This document shows, in pieces, positions 54,308 to 62,421 of a DNA stretch of 64,000 nt. Position 1 is the stretch's first letter. The number at the start of each line of letters is the position of its first letter. The notes under the pieces were generated by a model. The model worked only from the letters and a program-made list of their open reading frames with translations. It was not told the origin of the DNA and made no database searches. Location of the stretch: positions 59,567 through 123,566 of the forward strand of contig JBBKWF010000015.1 of NCBI GenBank assembly GCA_037968815.1, in the 5' to 3' direction. Made by a program: the position numbers and the translations under genes. The stretch comes from Pseudopedobacter sp037968815. GTDB lineage: Bacteria > Bacteroidota > Bacteroidia > Sphingobacteriales > Sphingobacteriaceae.

Positions 54308-54342
54308 AACAAAAGAAACAATAGTTACTTTCCGATGCAGAA
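54308..54342. repeat. Right attachment site of the island (in mnmE 3' end)
   Basis: 35 bp shared with 41169-41203, two mismatches. It includes the last six codons of mnmE with its stop, so the island leaves the gene product intact. Confidence 0.9.
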
Positions 54343-55692
54343 CTTCGAGAAAATATTATCCAACAAATCATCAGTAGTAACCACACCTACAATCTCGCCT
54401 AAATAGTGTAAAGCCTGCTTAATATCCAAAGCCAAAAAATCTGAGGTAACAGGATTATCAATACCTCCCATCACTCTATGCAAGGCATCTTCTGTTTTTT
54501 GCAAAGCTTCCAAATGACGGATGTTGGTAACAATCACCTCATCAGAATTTAAAAGATTTAAGTTCACAGCATCTAAAAGAGCTTCTTCCAAAACATTCAA
54601 ATTGTCTTTTTCTTTCGCAGAAATTTGTAAAATACTTTCGTTACTGTTACTTAGCGGATGGATGTCAGCTTTATTAGCAATGACAATTAAAGTGCTGTTA
54701 TTTTGATTGGTAACTGTTTTTAAATCGGCTAAAATTTGCGCTAATTCTTCTTCACTTGTTTCTTGAGGATCAAACAGATAAAGAACTATTGCAGAAGACT
54801 TTATTTTCTCAAAAGTACGTTCAACTCCTTTAGCTTCAACAATGTCCTGCGTTTCTCTTATCCCTGCCGTATCTATAAACCTAAAAGTGATTCCCTTAAT
54901 GTTTATTTCGTCTTCAACGGTATCTCTGGTTGTACCTGCAATCTCAGAAACGATGGCTCTTTCCTCATTAAGCAAGGCGTTCAGTAAAGTTGATTTCCCA
55001 ACATTTGGCTTTCCTGCAATAACCACCGGTACGCCATTTTTAATTACATTACCTAAATCAAAAGAGCGAATAAGGTGTGAAATATTTGTTTGTAGCTTAG
55101 CAATCAACCTACGTAAATCATCTCTGTTGGCAAATTCCACATCTTCCTCGCCAAAATCAAGTTCCAACTCTATCATGGAAGCGAAGTGAATCAACTGCTC
55201 CCTTAGCAACTTCAATTCATTTGAAAAGCCACCTCGCATCTGCTGCATAGCCAACTGGTGTGATGCTTTAGAATTTGAAGAAATTAAATCTGCAACAGCT
55301 TCTGCCTGAGATAAATCAAGACCTCCATTTAAAAAAGCTCTTAAAGTAAACTCTCCGGCTTTTGCCAGCCTTGCTCCCTGCTTAATTAGCAAACGGATAA
55401 TGCTGTCAATTATATATTTTGAACCATGACAACTAATTTCTACCACGTTCTCTTTGGTATAAGATTTTGGTGCTACAAAAAGAGAAATCAAAACCTCGTC
55501 TACAATTTTATCGCCATCCCTGATAGTTCCAAAATGAATAGTATGGCTATCCTGTTGCTCTAAGTCTTTGCCTTTAAAAACACTATTAATGATTTTTATA
55601 GCCTCCGGCCCCGAAAGCCTAATTACTCCGATAGCCCCAATTCCGTTTGGGGTTGCTAATGCTACAATGGTTTCTTCTTGGTACAAACTCAT
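54325..55692 (-). CDS. mnmE: tRNA modification GTPase MnmE
   Basis: 455-aa GTPase that with MnmG modifies the wobble uridine of some tRNAs. The N-terminal folate-binding domain starts MSLYQEETIVALATPNG; the G domain has GKPNVGKSTLLNALL (G1), DTAGIRET (G3) and NKAD (G4); the C-terminal catalytic Cys is in the last residues FCIGK. ATG at 55692 is the family-typical start; 55710 would add six residues. The island sits directly behind its 3' end and restores the C-terminus. Confidence 0.97.
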   Translation of the reverse strand: MSLYQEETIVALATPNGIGAIGVIRLSGPEAIKIINSVFKGKDLEQQDSHTIHFGTIRDGDKIVDEVLISLFVAPKSYTKENVVEISCHGSKYIIDSIIRLLIKQGARLAKAGEFTLRAFLNGGLDLSQAEAVADLISSNSKASHQLAMQQMRGGFSNELKLLREQLIHFASMIELELDFGEEDVEFANRDDLRRLIAKLQTNISHLIRSFDLGNVIKNGVPVVIAGKPNVGKSTLLNALLNEERAIVSEIAGTTRDTVEDEINIKGITFRFIDTAGIRETQDIVEAKGVERTFEKIKSSAIVLYLFDPQETSEEELAQILADLKTVTNQNNSTLIVIANKADIHPLSNSNESILQISAKEKDNLNVLEEALLDAVNLNLLNSDEVIVTNIRHLEALQKTEDALHRVMGGIDNPVTSDFLALDIKQALHYLGEIVGVVTTDDLLDNIFSKFCIGK

Positions 55693-55895
55693 AAGCGCCA
55701 AAGTTAACAATTTGTTTAGCTTGATTTAGAGCAAACAAAACATAAACTCGTTTAGTTATATTTGACAAATACGGTAGTATAAAACCATGAAATTATCATG
55801 GTTTTTGGTTAAAAAACGTATTAACTATAAAGAAAGTGTATTTATAAAATTTTAATAATCAGTATACTTAATAGAATCATATAAACTAAAAGTTC

Positions 55896-56777
55896 ATGAA
55901 TAAAATTACTTTTATTGGTCTTGGAAATATGGGACTTCCAATGGCACAAAACCTAATAAATGCCGGTCACCAAATACGTGTTTACAATAGATCTGCCGAA
56001 AAAGCAAAAAGTTTAAAAGGAGATTTCGAAGTTTGTAACTCGGTAAAAGAGGCTTGTCAAGATCAAGAAATTATCATCACTATGCTTTCAGAAGATGATG
56101 TACTTTACCAAATTTGCGAGGGAGAAGACGGCCTGTTAAACGACATGAAAACCGGAGCAATACATATTAGTATGAGCACTATTTCTCCGGATACCTCCCG
56201 AGATTTATTTGAAAAACACCAACAGAAAAACCAGCACTACCTCTCCTCCCCTGTCTTTGGCAGACCTAATGCAGCTGCAGATGCCAAGCTGTTTATTTGT
56301 ACTTCTGGCGAAGATGAAATCAAGCAAAAAGTACAACCCATTTTAGAGTCAATAGGTCAAGCGGTTTATGATTTTGGAACAGATGCGGGAGCCGCCAACG
56401 TAGTAAAACTTGCAGGCAACTTTATGATTATGGCCAGCATGGAAACCATGGCAGAAGCTTTTACTTTAGCGGAAAAACAAGGCTTAGACAGAGAGCAAGT
56501 AGCTAACTTTTTTGGAGAAACAGTATTCAATGCCCCTATCTATAAAAACTACGGGACCCTCATCGCAAAAAAACAATACCACCCTGTAGGTTTTAAATCT
56601 AGCTTAGGCTTTAAAGATGCTCGTTTAGCAAGTAAAATGGCTTTGGACGCCGAAATGCCCGCTCCAATATTAAGCTTGGTTTACAACCGCTTATTGAGCG
56701 CTTTGGCTAACGGAGGTAAAGACAGTGACTGGGTGGAAGGAATAGCAGGTGGGGTTTCTAAAGATGCGGGGATATAA
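55896..56777 (+). CDS. NAD(P)-dependent beta-hydroxyacid dehydrogenase family protein
   Basis: 293-aa enzyme of the 3-hydroxyisobutyrate dehydrogenase family. The nucleotide-binding GLGNMGLPMAQNL opens the Rossmann domain, HISMSTISPDTSRD is the substrate-binding region and VVKLAGNFMIMASMETMAEAF carries the catalytic Lys. Substrate unknown; tartronate semialdehyde, glyoxylate or succinic semialdehyde reductase activity are possibilities. It is 3 bp before the MBL-fold gene, so the two are co-transcribed. Confidence 0.92.
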   Translation: MNKITFIGLGNMGLPMAQNLINAGHQIRVYNRSAEKAKSLKGDFEVCNSVKEACQDQEIIITMLSEDDVLYQICEGEDGLLNDMKTGAIHISMSTISPDTSRDLFEKHQQKNQHYLSSPVFGRPNAAADAKLFICTSGEDEIKQKVQPILESIGQAVYDFGTDAGAANVVKLAGNFMIMASMETMAEAFTLAEKQGLDREQVANFFGETVFNAPIYKNYGTLIAKKQYHPVGFKSSLGFKDARLASKMALDAEMPAPILSLVYNRLLSALANGGKDSDWVEGIAGGVSKDAGI

Positions 56778-56780
56778 ATA

Positions 56781-57854
56781 ATGTTGATATATACTGGACT
56801 TGCACTAGCATTTTTGTTTTTTGTAGTAGTGAGCTTTTTAAATAAAGCAGTTTTTGGAGTAGAGCCAAAGGCTTCTAAATTTGAATCGTTAACAAACTTT
56901 CAACAGGGAAGCTTCCAAAACCAATCTGCCACACCTATGATGACCGAGGATGGCAGTTACTGGAAGATTATCAAGGAAATGCTTAATAAACCAAAGGACA
57001 TTAATCCAACCGGCGTGTTACCGGTTATAAAAACCGACCTAAAAAGCATCCCACTTAACACCGACAGTATTATTTGGTTTGGACACTCTTCTTACCTATT
57101 AATTATTGACGGAAAGCGGGTTTTGGTAGACCCAGTTTTCTACAAAGCTTCGCCAGTAAGCTTCTTTGGAAAAGCTTACAAAATGAGTTACAAATACACG
57201 CCAGCAGATTTTCCGGAGATAGACTTATTAATAATCACACATGATCATTATGACCATCTAGACTATCGAGCGGTTCGTGAGCTTAAACCTAAAGTAAAAA
57301 CCGTAATCACCAGTAAAGGTGTGGACGAACATTTAAAATTCTGGGGATATAAAGCTGAGCAAACCATTGCCTTAAACTGGGATGATATTGCAGTAGTTGA
57401 CTGCTTTGAATTGATATGCTTACCTGCTCGCCATTTCTCTGGCAGAAAATTTAAACGTGGTCAAAGCCTTTGGAGTTCGTTTGTTTTAAATACAAAGACG
57501 CAGAAAATTTATATCGGTGGGGACTCTGGATATGACACACATTTTAAGCAAATAGGAGAAAAACACGGTCCGTTTGATTTAGCAATTTTAGAATGCGGAC
57601 AGTACGGTAAATACTGGCCTTTAATCCATATGTTGCCCGAAGAAGCTTTGCAAGCAAGCAAAGATTTGAAAGCCACCAAACTTTTACCAGTGCACTGGGG
57701 TAAGTTCAGCTTATCAAATCACTCGTGGACAGAGCCTGTAGAAAGGTTACTAGATGCAAATTCGGACGAAGCTCAAAATATCATAACACCACAAATTGGA
57801 GAAGTTTTACCGCTTGACACGGAAAGTACCACAACGAAATGGTGGCGAACTTAA
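56781..57854 (+). CDS. MBL-fold metal-dependent hydrolase (NAPE-PLD/UlaG-like)
   Basis: 357-aa protein with an N-terminal hydrophobic anchor (about residues 1-20) and a metallo-beta-lactamase fold: IIWFGHSSYLLIIDGKRVLVDP, the metal motif THDHYDHLDY, PARHFSGR, YIGGDSGYD and LPVHWGKF. These match phospholipase D-like NAPE-PLD and UlaG-like lactonases. Two metal ions expected. The substrate is not known; membrane association is supported by the N-terminal helix. Confidence 0.92.
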   Translation: MLIYTGLALAFLFFVVVSFLNKAVFGVEPKASKFESLTNFQQGSFQNQSATPMMTEDGSYWKIIKEMLNKPKDINPTGVLPVIKTDLKSIPLNTDSIIWFGHSSYLLIIDGKRVLVDPVFYKASPVSFFGKAYKMSYKYTPADFPEIDLLIITHDHYDHLDYRAVRELKPKVKTVITSKGVDEHLKFWGYKAEQTIALNWDDIAVVDCFELICLPARHFSGRKFKRGQSLWSSFVLNTKTQKIYIGGDSGYDTHFKQIGEKHGPFDLAILECGQYGKYWPLIHMLPEEALQASKDLKATKLLPVHWGKFSLSNHSWTEPVERLLDANSDEAQNIITPQIGEVLPLDTESTTTKWWRT

Positions 57855-58213
57855 ATGATTAAAATAACAATCTAAAAACTTAGAAAGTCGATTTGAGACA
57901 TCTCAAAAATTAGCATTTGCGACATTACAGACCTTGATTGTGAGATGTCTTATCTATTGAAAGACATTGTTGATTAAAATAGCAGCATTGCCAAAGAGGA
58001 TTTCTCGCTCTCATTTTTCTAGGAGAAAGATGAAGTAAGAAAAAGGTGTAAAAATCTAAAACTCACACCCAGGTTGTTTATTAAGAAGTCTCGACTACCC
58101 AACCCACAGGCTAAACACCAAACATTCTACAATTCACATACAAACTTCAAAAATTATCGCATAAAAAAAGCCCCGATTTTTCAATCGAGGCTTAAATATT
58201 AAAGAGTTTAAAA
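57855..58213. other. Intergenic region between convergent genes
   Basis: 359 bp without a gene. It has a 10-bp inverted repeat AGACATCTCA / TGAGATGTCT (57896-57905 and 57941-57950) after the MBL-fold gene and the rpmA terminator at its right end. Confidence 0.5.
58167..58195 (-). terminator. Terminator of the rplU-rpmA operon
   Basis: Stem AAGCCCCGATT / AATCGAGGCTT (one G-U wobble on the RNA) with a T run on the minus strand, about 20 bp after the rpmA stop. Confidence 0.8.
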
Positions 58214-58672
58214 TTACTCAGCTGCGTCGTCAGCTTTTTTAGCTGCTACTTTCTTTGCTGGTGCTTTTTTCTCTGCAGTCTCAGCTTTAGCTTCAACTTT
58301 TGCTTCTTTTTTAGCTGCTGGTTTTGCAGTTTCTTTTTTTACAGCTACTTTTTTTGCTGCTGGTTTAGCAACTTCTTTTTTTGCTGGTTTGTCTTCAAGA
58401 ACAACTGGTGCAGAAAAATCAAAAGGAACTACAGATACATAAGATTTGTTATCTGCTTTCTTTCTGAAAAGTACTTTACCTTCAATTAATGCATGAAGTG
58501 TATGATCTTTACCCATTCCAACATTTTTGTCTGGGTGATGTTTAGTACCACGTTGACGAACAATAATATTTCCTGCAATTGCAGCTTGTCCACCAAAAAT
58601 TTTGATACCTAAACGCTTGCTATGCGATTCTCTACCGTTGTTCGAGCTACCGGCTCCTTTTTTGTGTGCCAT
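58214..58672 (-). CDS. rpmA: 50S ribosomal protein L27 with Lys/Ala-rich C-terminal tail
   Basis: 152-aa protein. Residues 1-85 are a normal L27 (AHKKGAGSSNNGRESHSKRL, GNIIVRQRGTKHHPDKNVG), whose N-terminus reaches the peptidyl transferase centre. L27 is usually about 85 aa; here some 65 further residues form a low-complexity tail of repeated PAAKK and VAAKK units, like histone H1 or the tails of some Bacteroidota DNA-binding proteins. Reading frame and composition are continuous with the core, so it is not a fusion artefact of a frameshift. Second gene of rplU-rpmA. Confidence 0.96.
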   Translation of the reverse strand: MAHKKGAGSSNNGRESHSKRLGIKIFGGQAAIAGNIIVRQRGTKHHPDKNVGMGKDHTLHALIEGKVLFRKKADNKSYVSVVPFDFSAPVVLEDKPAKKEVAKPAAKKVAVKKETAKPAAKKEAKVEAKAETAEKKAPAKKVAAKKADDAAE

Positions 58673-58719
58673 AGTTTTTTATATCTTTTAACCTAAAAAA
58701 AGGCTATTGTGGTTTAAAA

Positions 58720-59031
58720 TTAAATTGAGATACTATCGATCTGGATTTTGGTAAAAGATTGACGGTGACCGTTTTTCTTTTTGTAACCTTTTCTTCTTTT
58801 CTTGTGGAAAACGATTACTTTATCGCCTTTTAAATGAGACACGATTTTAGCAGAAACTTTAGCTCCTTTAACTGCAGGCGTACCTACTGTAAATTTACCA
58901 TCATTTGATACCAATAAAACATTGTCAAATTCAATACTAGCGCCTTCTTCTCCTTGTAACCTGTGTACAAAAAGATGCTGGTCTTTTGCAACTTTGAATT
59001 GCTGCCCTGCTATATTTACTATTGCGTACAT
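58720..59031 (-). CDS. rplU: 50S ribosomal protein L21
   Basis: 103-aa 23S rRNA-binding protein: MYAIVNIAGQQFKVAKDQH at the start and the FHKKRRKGYKKKNGHRQ block near the end are diagnostic. 47 bp upstream of rpmA, the near-universal pair. Confidence 0.98.
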   Translation of the reverse strand: MYAIVNIAGQQFKVAKDQHLFVHRLQGEEGASIEFDNVLLVSNDGKFTVGTPAVKGAKVSAKIVSHLKGDKVIVFHKKRRKGYKKKNGHRQSFTKIQIDSISI

Positions 59032-59208
59032 TATAAATTAAATTATGTGATTTTAAATGAGGTGCAAATATAGAAATTATATTTTCTTAATCCAACAACC
59101 AACTCCAATAAAAAACATCATTATATACATCAGTAAATATCAACCACCGAAGCGTGGTGTTTTTACTTTTTACTTTCCACTTTATACTTCTGACTACCTA
59201 CCCTAAAC

Positions 59209-59712
59209 TTAATATTCTGGTCTTCTTAAAATGGCATCGTAAATTAAAGCTTGCTTAAAGTTAAAATCTGCAGCCAAATGCTTCACTTTTCGAGACGAAG
59301 GTGCATTTCCATGTTTGTGAGGCTGGTGTATTTTCCTATTCACCACTACTTCCATAGGAGGAACTTCGGGGTTCGAATAATCTAGCACTGGTTTTATTTT
59401 ACCTGTCTTTGCCGCTCTATCTTCTTTTTGCTTCGCCTTTTCTTTTTTATAGTCTTCCTTATTATTCTCAAATACAGGTGCAAAAGTATATTCCTGAGTT
59501 AAAGCTTTATCATAGGTTGTTTCAAAAGATGGTTGTGCATCTGTTTCAAAAACCGTTTTCTGGTAGGTTGTAGCCTCAGGCTGTTGAGCCGCTTTCCTAA
59601 ACTCTTCCGCTTCTTTAGCTTTTTGCGCCGTTTTTTCGGCTTCCTTTTTATAGTTACTATAAGTTTTATAAATAAAGCTTATAATAATAAAGGCTATTAT
59701 TAATCCCTGCAT
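59209..59712 (-). CDS. Membrane-anchored protein of unknown function
   Basis: 167-aa protein. One N-terminal hydrophobic helix (about residues 2-18, GLIIAFIIISFIYKTY) is followed by a charged helix or coiled coil (about 20-45), an acidic low-complexity linker and a conserved-looking tail (VKHLAADFNFKQALIYDAIL) ending in RRPEY. No family recognised. Orientation agrees with rplU, but 177 bp separate them. Likely an inner-membrane anchored adaptor. Confidence 0.75.
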   Translation of the reverse strand: MQGLIIAFIIISFIYKTYSNYKKEAEKTAQKAKEAEEFRKAAQQPEATTYQKTVFETDAQPSFETTYDKALTQEYTFAPVFENNKEDYKKEKAKQKEDRAAKTGKIKPVLDYSNPEVPPMEVVVNRKIHQPHKHGNAPSSRKVKHLAADFNFKQALIYDAILRRPEY

Positions 59713-59817
59713 AGTTTCTTAGCTTATCACCCAAATATAAAAGAATAAAGCCTAAACCTTACTATTAATTTATTCATTACTTTAAAACCATTTTTACAAT
59801 GATTAAGTTTGCATATC

Positions 59818-60471
59818 ATGAGTATCGAAAAAACAACAATCCAAAATTTACGTCAGGATTATCGTTCTGCTTCCCTAAACGAGGAAGACGTAGATCAAAA
59901 TCCGTACTTGCAATTTGAAAAGTGGTTTAATGAAGCATTAAGCGCTCAAGTTGTTGAACCCAACGCTATGACTTTAGCAACATCAAAAGCTAACGGAATA
60001 CCGTCTGCCCGCATTGTTTTGCTAAAAGAGTTTACGGATGAGGGCTTTGTATTTTACACTAACTATAGTAGCAAGAAAGGCGAAGAAATTGCGGAAAGCC
60101 CTTATGCAGCATTAGTGTTTTTTTGGGCCGATTTAGAACGACAAGTAAGGATTGAAGGTGTAGTAGAACGAGTGAGTGATGATGAATCTACCGAATACTT
60201 TAAATCACGACCAAGAGGAAGTCAGCTTGGGGCTTTAAGTTCGCCACAGAGTACCACCATCCCTAACAGAAAATTCTTAGAAGAAAAACTAGAAGGGCTG
60301 ACAAAAAAATACGAAGAAAAAGAAATTGAAAAACCAGAAAACTGGGGTGGTTACCGAGTAATCCCAAATAAAATAGAATTCTGGCAAGGTCGGTCAAACC
60401 GCTTGCATGACCGTATTTTATATATCCAAGAAAAAGACCAAAGTTGGAAATTTGAACGTTTAGCACCATGA
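59818..60471 (+). CDS. pdxH: Pyridoxamine 5'-phosphate oxidase
   Basis: 217-aa FMN enzyme that oxidises PNP or PMP to pyridoxal phosphate. Family segments: NAMTLATSKANGIPSARIVLLKEF, FYTNYSSKKGEEI, RQVRIEGVVERV, YFKSRPRGSQLGALSSPQS, FWQGRSNRLHDR and the closing WKFERLAP. ATG at 59818 (MSIEKTTIQ) is preferred to a TTG at 59809. Its stop overlaps the nuoC ATG (ATGA), giving an unusual operon pdxH-nuoC-nuoD. Confidence 0.97.
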   Translation: MSIEKTTIQNLRQDYRSASLNEEDVDQNPYLQFEKWFNEALSAQVVEPNAMTLATSKANGIPSARIVLLKEFTDEGFVFYTNYSSKKGEEIAESPYAALVFFWADLERQVRIEGVVERVSDDESTEYFKSRPRGSQLGALSSPQSTTIPNRKFLEEKLEGLTKKYEEKEIEKPENWGGYRVIPNKIEFWQGRSNRLHDRILYIQEKDQSWKFERLAP

Positions 60472-60968
60472 TTTTCGACACTGTAAAGCAATTATTGATT
60501 GAAAAATTCGGCACAGAGGTAATTATCGCCGAAGAGCCTAATCAAAAACAGCCTGCCTTAATTATTAAAGCAGATTTTATTGCAAACGTTTGCCTATTTT
60601 TAAGAGACAACCCCGAAACTTGGTTCGATTTTTTATCATGCCTAAGTGGTGTTGATTACGGTGTTGAGCAACAGAAGTTTGGCGTGGTTTACCATTTAGC
60701 ATCCCTTATCAAAAACCATCAATTGGTTTTAAAAGTGGAGCAAGAAAACAATAGAGATGAAGAAAATCTACCAACTTTTAAAAGTATAAGCTCGGTTTAT
60801 AAAGCTGCCGAATGGCATGAACGTGAAGCTTTTGACATGGTAGGAATCTATTTTGAAAATCATCCAGATTTACGGAGAATACTTTTACCAGATGATTGGG
60901 ACGGCTTTCCGCTAAGGAAAGATTATAAAACCGCAGAAAATTACCACAATATTAAAATTGATTTATAG
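60468..60968 (+). CDS. nuoC: NADH-quinone oxidoreductase subunit C
   Basis: 166-aa peripheral-arm subunit of respiratory complex I. The family motif EWHEREAFDMVGIYFENHPDLRRIL is present with the GFPLRKDYK close. It is a single subunit, not fused to NuoD. It starts within the pdxH stop and is followed by nuoD after three bases. Confidence 0.96.
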   Translation: MIFDTVKQLLIEKFGTEVIIAEEPNQKQPALIIKADFIANVCLFLRDNPETWFDFLSCLSGVDYGVEQQKFGVVYHLASLIKNHQLVLKVEQENNRDEENLPTFKSISSVYKAAEWHEREAFDMVGIYFENHPDLRRILLPDDWDGFPLRKDYKTAENYHNIKIDL

Positions 60969-60971
60969 GCT

Positions 60972-62177
60972 TTGCAAAACACCTTATCCCAAAAATATCA
61001 GGAAGGCTTAACCCGCTATCAAGACAAAATAAATGCGGTTTCGGCAGAGGAAATGGTTTTAAACCTTGGCCCTCAACACCCAAGTACCCACGGAGTTTTA
61101 CGTTTGGAGTTAATTACTGATGGCGAAATAGTTAAAGAAGTTATTCCGCATATTGGTTATTTACATCGCTGTTTCGAAAAACATGGTGAAGCCCTAAATT
61201 ATGCTCAAATCATCCCTTACACGGATAGGATGGATTATTTAGCATCCATGAACAACAACCATGCTTTTGTAATGGGCGTTGAAAAAATGTTGGGGATAGA
61301 AAACGACATTCCGAAGCGTGTTGAATACATCAGAGTTTTGGTTTGCGAGTTGAACCGCATTGCGTCCCATTTAATTGCTATTGGCACTTACGGAATTGAC
61401 ATTGGAGCTTTCACTCCTTTTTTATGGTGTTTTAGAGACCGTGAGCATATTATGAATATGTTAGAATGGGCTTCTGGAGCAAGGATGCTGTACAACTATA
61501 TTTGGGTGGGCGGTTTATTTTACGATGTGCCCATTGGCTTTGAGGATAGATGCAAAGAGTTTATAGCTTACTTTAAACCTAAAATGCAAGAGCTTAATGA
61601 GCTTTTGACCGATAATCAGATATTTATTTCACGTACCGCAAACATTGGTATTTTACCTTTGGATGTTGCTATTAATTATGGATGTTCAGGTCCGATGTTA
61701 CGTGGTTCTGGTTTAAAATATGACTTACGTAGGGTTGATGAATATTCTGTTTACCCTGAATTGGATTTTGAAGTTGCTTATGCAAAAGCCGAAGTTGGCA
61801 GTATTGGCGATTGCTGGAATCGTTATAAAGTACGTATTGTAGAGATTGAGGAATCTTTAAAAATTATTGAGCAGTGTGTAGAAAAACTCACCAAAGAGCA
61901 TAAACGCACTAAAGAATTTGACCCGAGAGCACTTTGTCCTAAAAAGATTATACCCAAAGCACAAGACTTTTACATCAGAGCAGAAAACCCAAAAGGCGAA
62001 ATAGGTTTTTATTTTATGGCAGATGGCAGGTCCGATAAACCTTTCCGTATTAAATCACGCGGACCAAGTTTCTGTAATTTATCTGTACTACCAGAAATCT
62101 CTAAAAATGTAATGATTGCCGATTTAGTGGCGATTATTGGTTCTTTAGATATTGTTTTGGGGGAAGTAGATAGGTAA
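60972..62177 (+). CDS. nuoD: NADH-quinone oxidoreductase subunit D, TTG start
   Basis: 401-aa 49-kDa-type subunit near the quinone site of complex I: LNLGPQHPSTHGVLRLEL near residue 30, HRCFEKHGEALNY, MNNNHAFVMGVEKMLGI, the RGSGLKYDLRRVDEYS region and the end MIADLVAIIGSLDIVLGEVDR. The only initiator that keeps the conserved N-terminus is TTG at 60972, three bases after nuoC. No nuoE-N genes follow; complex I must be completed elsewhere. Confidence 0.96.
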   Translation: MQNTLSQKYQEGLTRYQDKINAVSAEEMVLNLGPQHPSTHGVLRLELITDGEIVKEVIPHIGYLHRCFEKHGEALNYAQIIPYTDRMDYLASMNNNHAFVMGVEKMLGIENDIPKRVEYIRVLVCELNRIASHLIAIGTYGIDIGAFTPFLWCFRDREHIMNMLEWASGARMLYNYIWVGGLFYDVPIGFEDRCKEFIAYFKPKMQELNELLTDNQIFISRTANIGILPLDVAINYGCSGPMLRGSGLKYDLRRVDEYSVYPELDFEVAYAKAEVGSIGDCWNRYKVRIVEIEESLKIIEQCVEKLTKEHKRTKEFDPRALCPKKIIPKAQDFYIRAENPKGEIGFYFMADGRSDKPFRIKSRGPSFCNLSVLPEISKNVMIADLVAIIGSLDIVLGEVDR

Positions 62178-62180
62178 TTT

Positions 62181-62214
62181 GAGTAGTGAGTAGTGAGTAG
62201 TGAGTAGTGAGTAC
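62181..62214. repeat. Heptanucleotide tandem repeat after nuoD
   Basis: Almost five copies of GAGTAGT directly after the nuoD stop. The following 200 bp to asnS also contains several CTCA/CAAT-rich short repeats. No gene. Confidence 0.85.
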
Positions 62215-62421
62215 AAAGATAAATTTTCGTAATTTTAAAACTGTCTCTTGTACTTCAGTACTCTATTACTAAGAGCATCAATATCTCAAATACGCAATTC
62301 ATCTTGTGTCTTGATTCTAGCTAATGCTTCTAAAAGTGTAGCGGTCTCAAATCTCACATCTCAATACTCAATTCTCAATTCCCTTTCGTATTTTAGCACC
62401 CACAAGAAATAGCTTGCTGAT

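Larger units (their letters stand above)
41169..54342. mobile_element. Integrated genomic island at the 3' end of mnmE
   Basis: About 13.2 kb bounded by 35-bp direct repeats at 41169-41203 and 54308-54342, the right one overlapping the last codons of mnmE. A tyrosine integrase lies 130 bp inside the mnmE end and points away from mnmE. Cargo is lower in GC by eye than the flanks. Contents: five-gene KAP/nuclease/cyclase-like operon, serine recombinase, XRE regulator with two exported proteins, a polymerase-like protein, a 162-aa unknown, an excisionase-like protein and integrase. No relaxase, coupling protein or pilus gene is seen, so it is not self-conjugative. It could be mobilised in trans. 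Confidence 0.9.

Noticed and set aside
41169..54342. Relation of the island to SGI1
   Set aside because: Only the mnmE target site is shared. No SGI1-type resistance, tra-like or regulatory genes are present, and the integrase is of the Bacteroidota type.
57896..57950. 10-bp inverted repeat after the MBL-fold gene as a terminator
   Set aside because: The 35-nt loop is long and no T-tract follows the stem, so it was left as an unassigned repeat.
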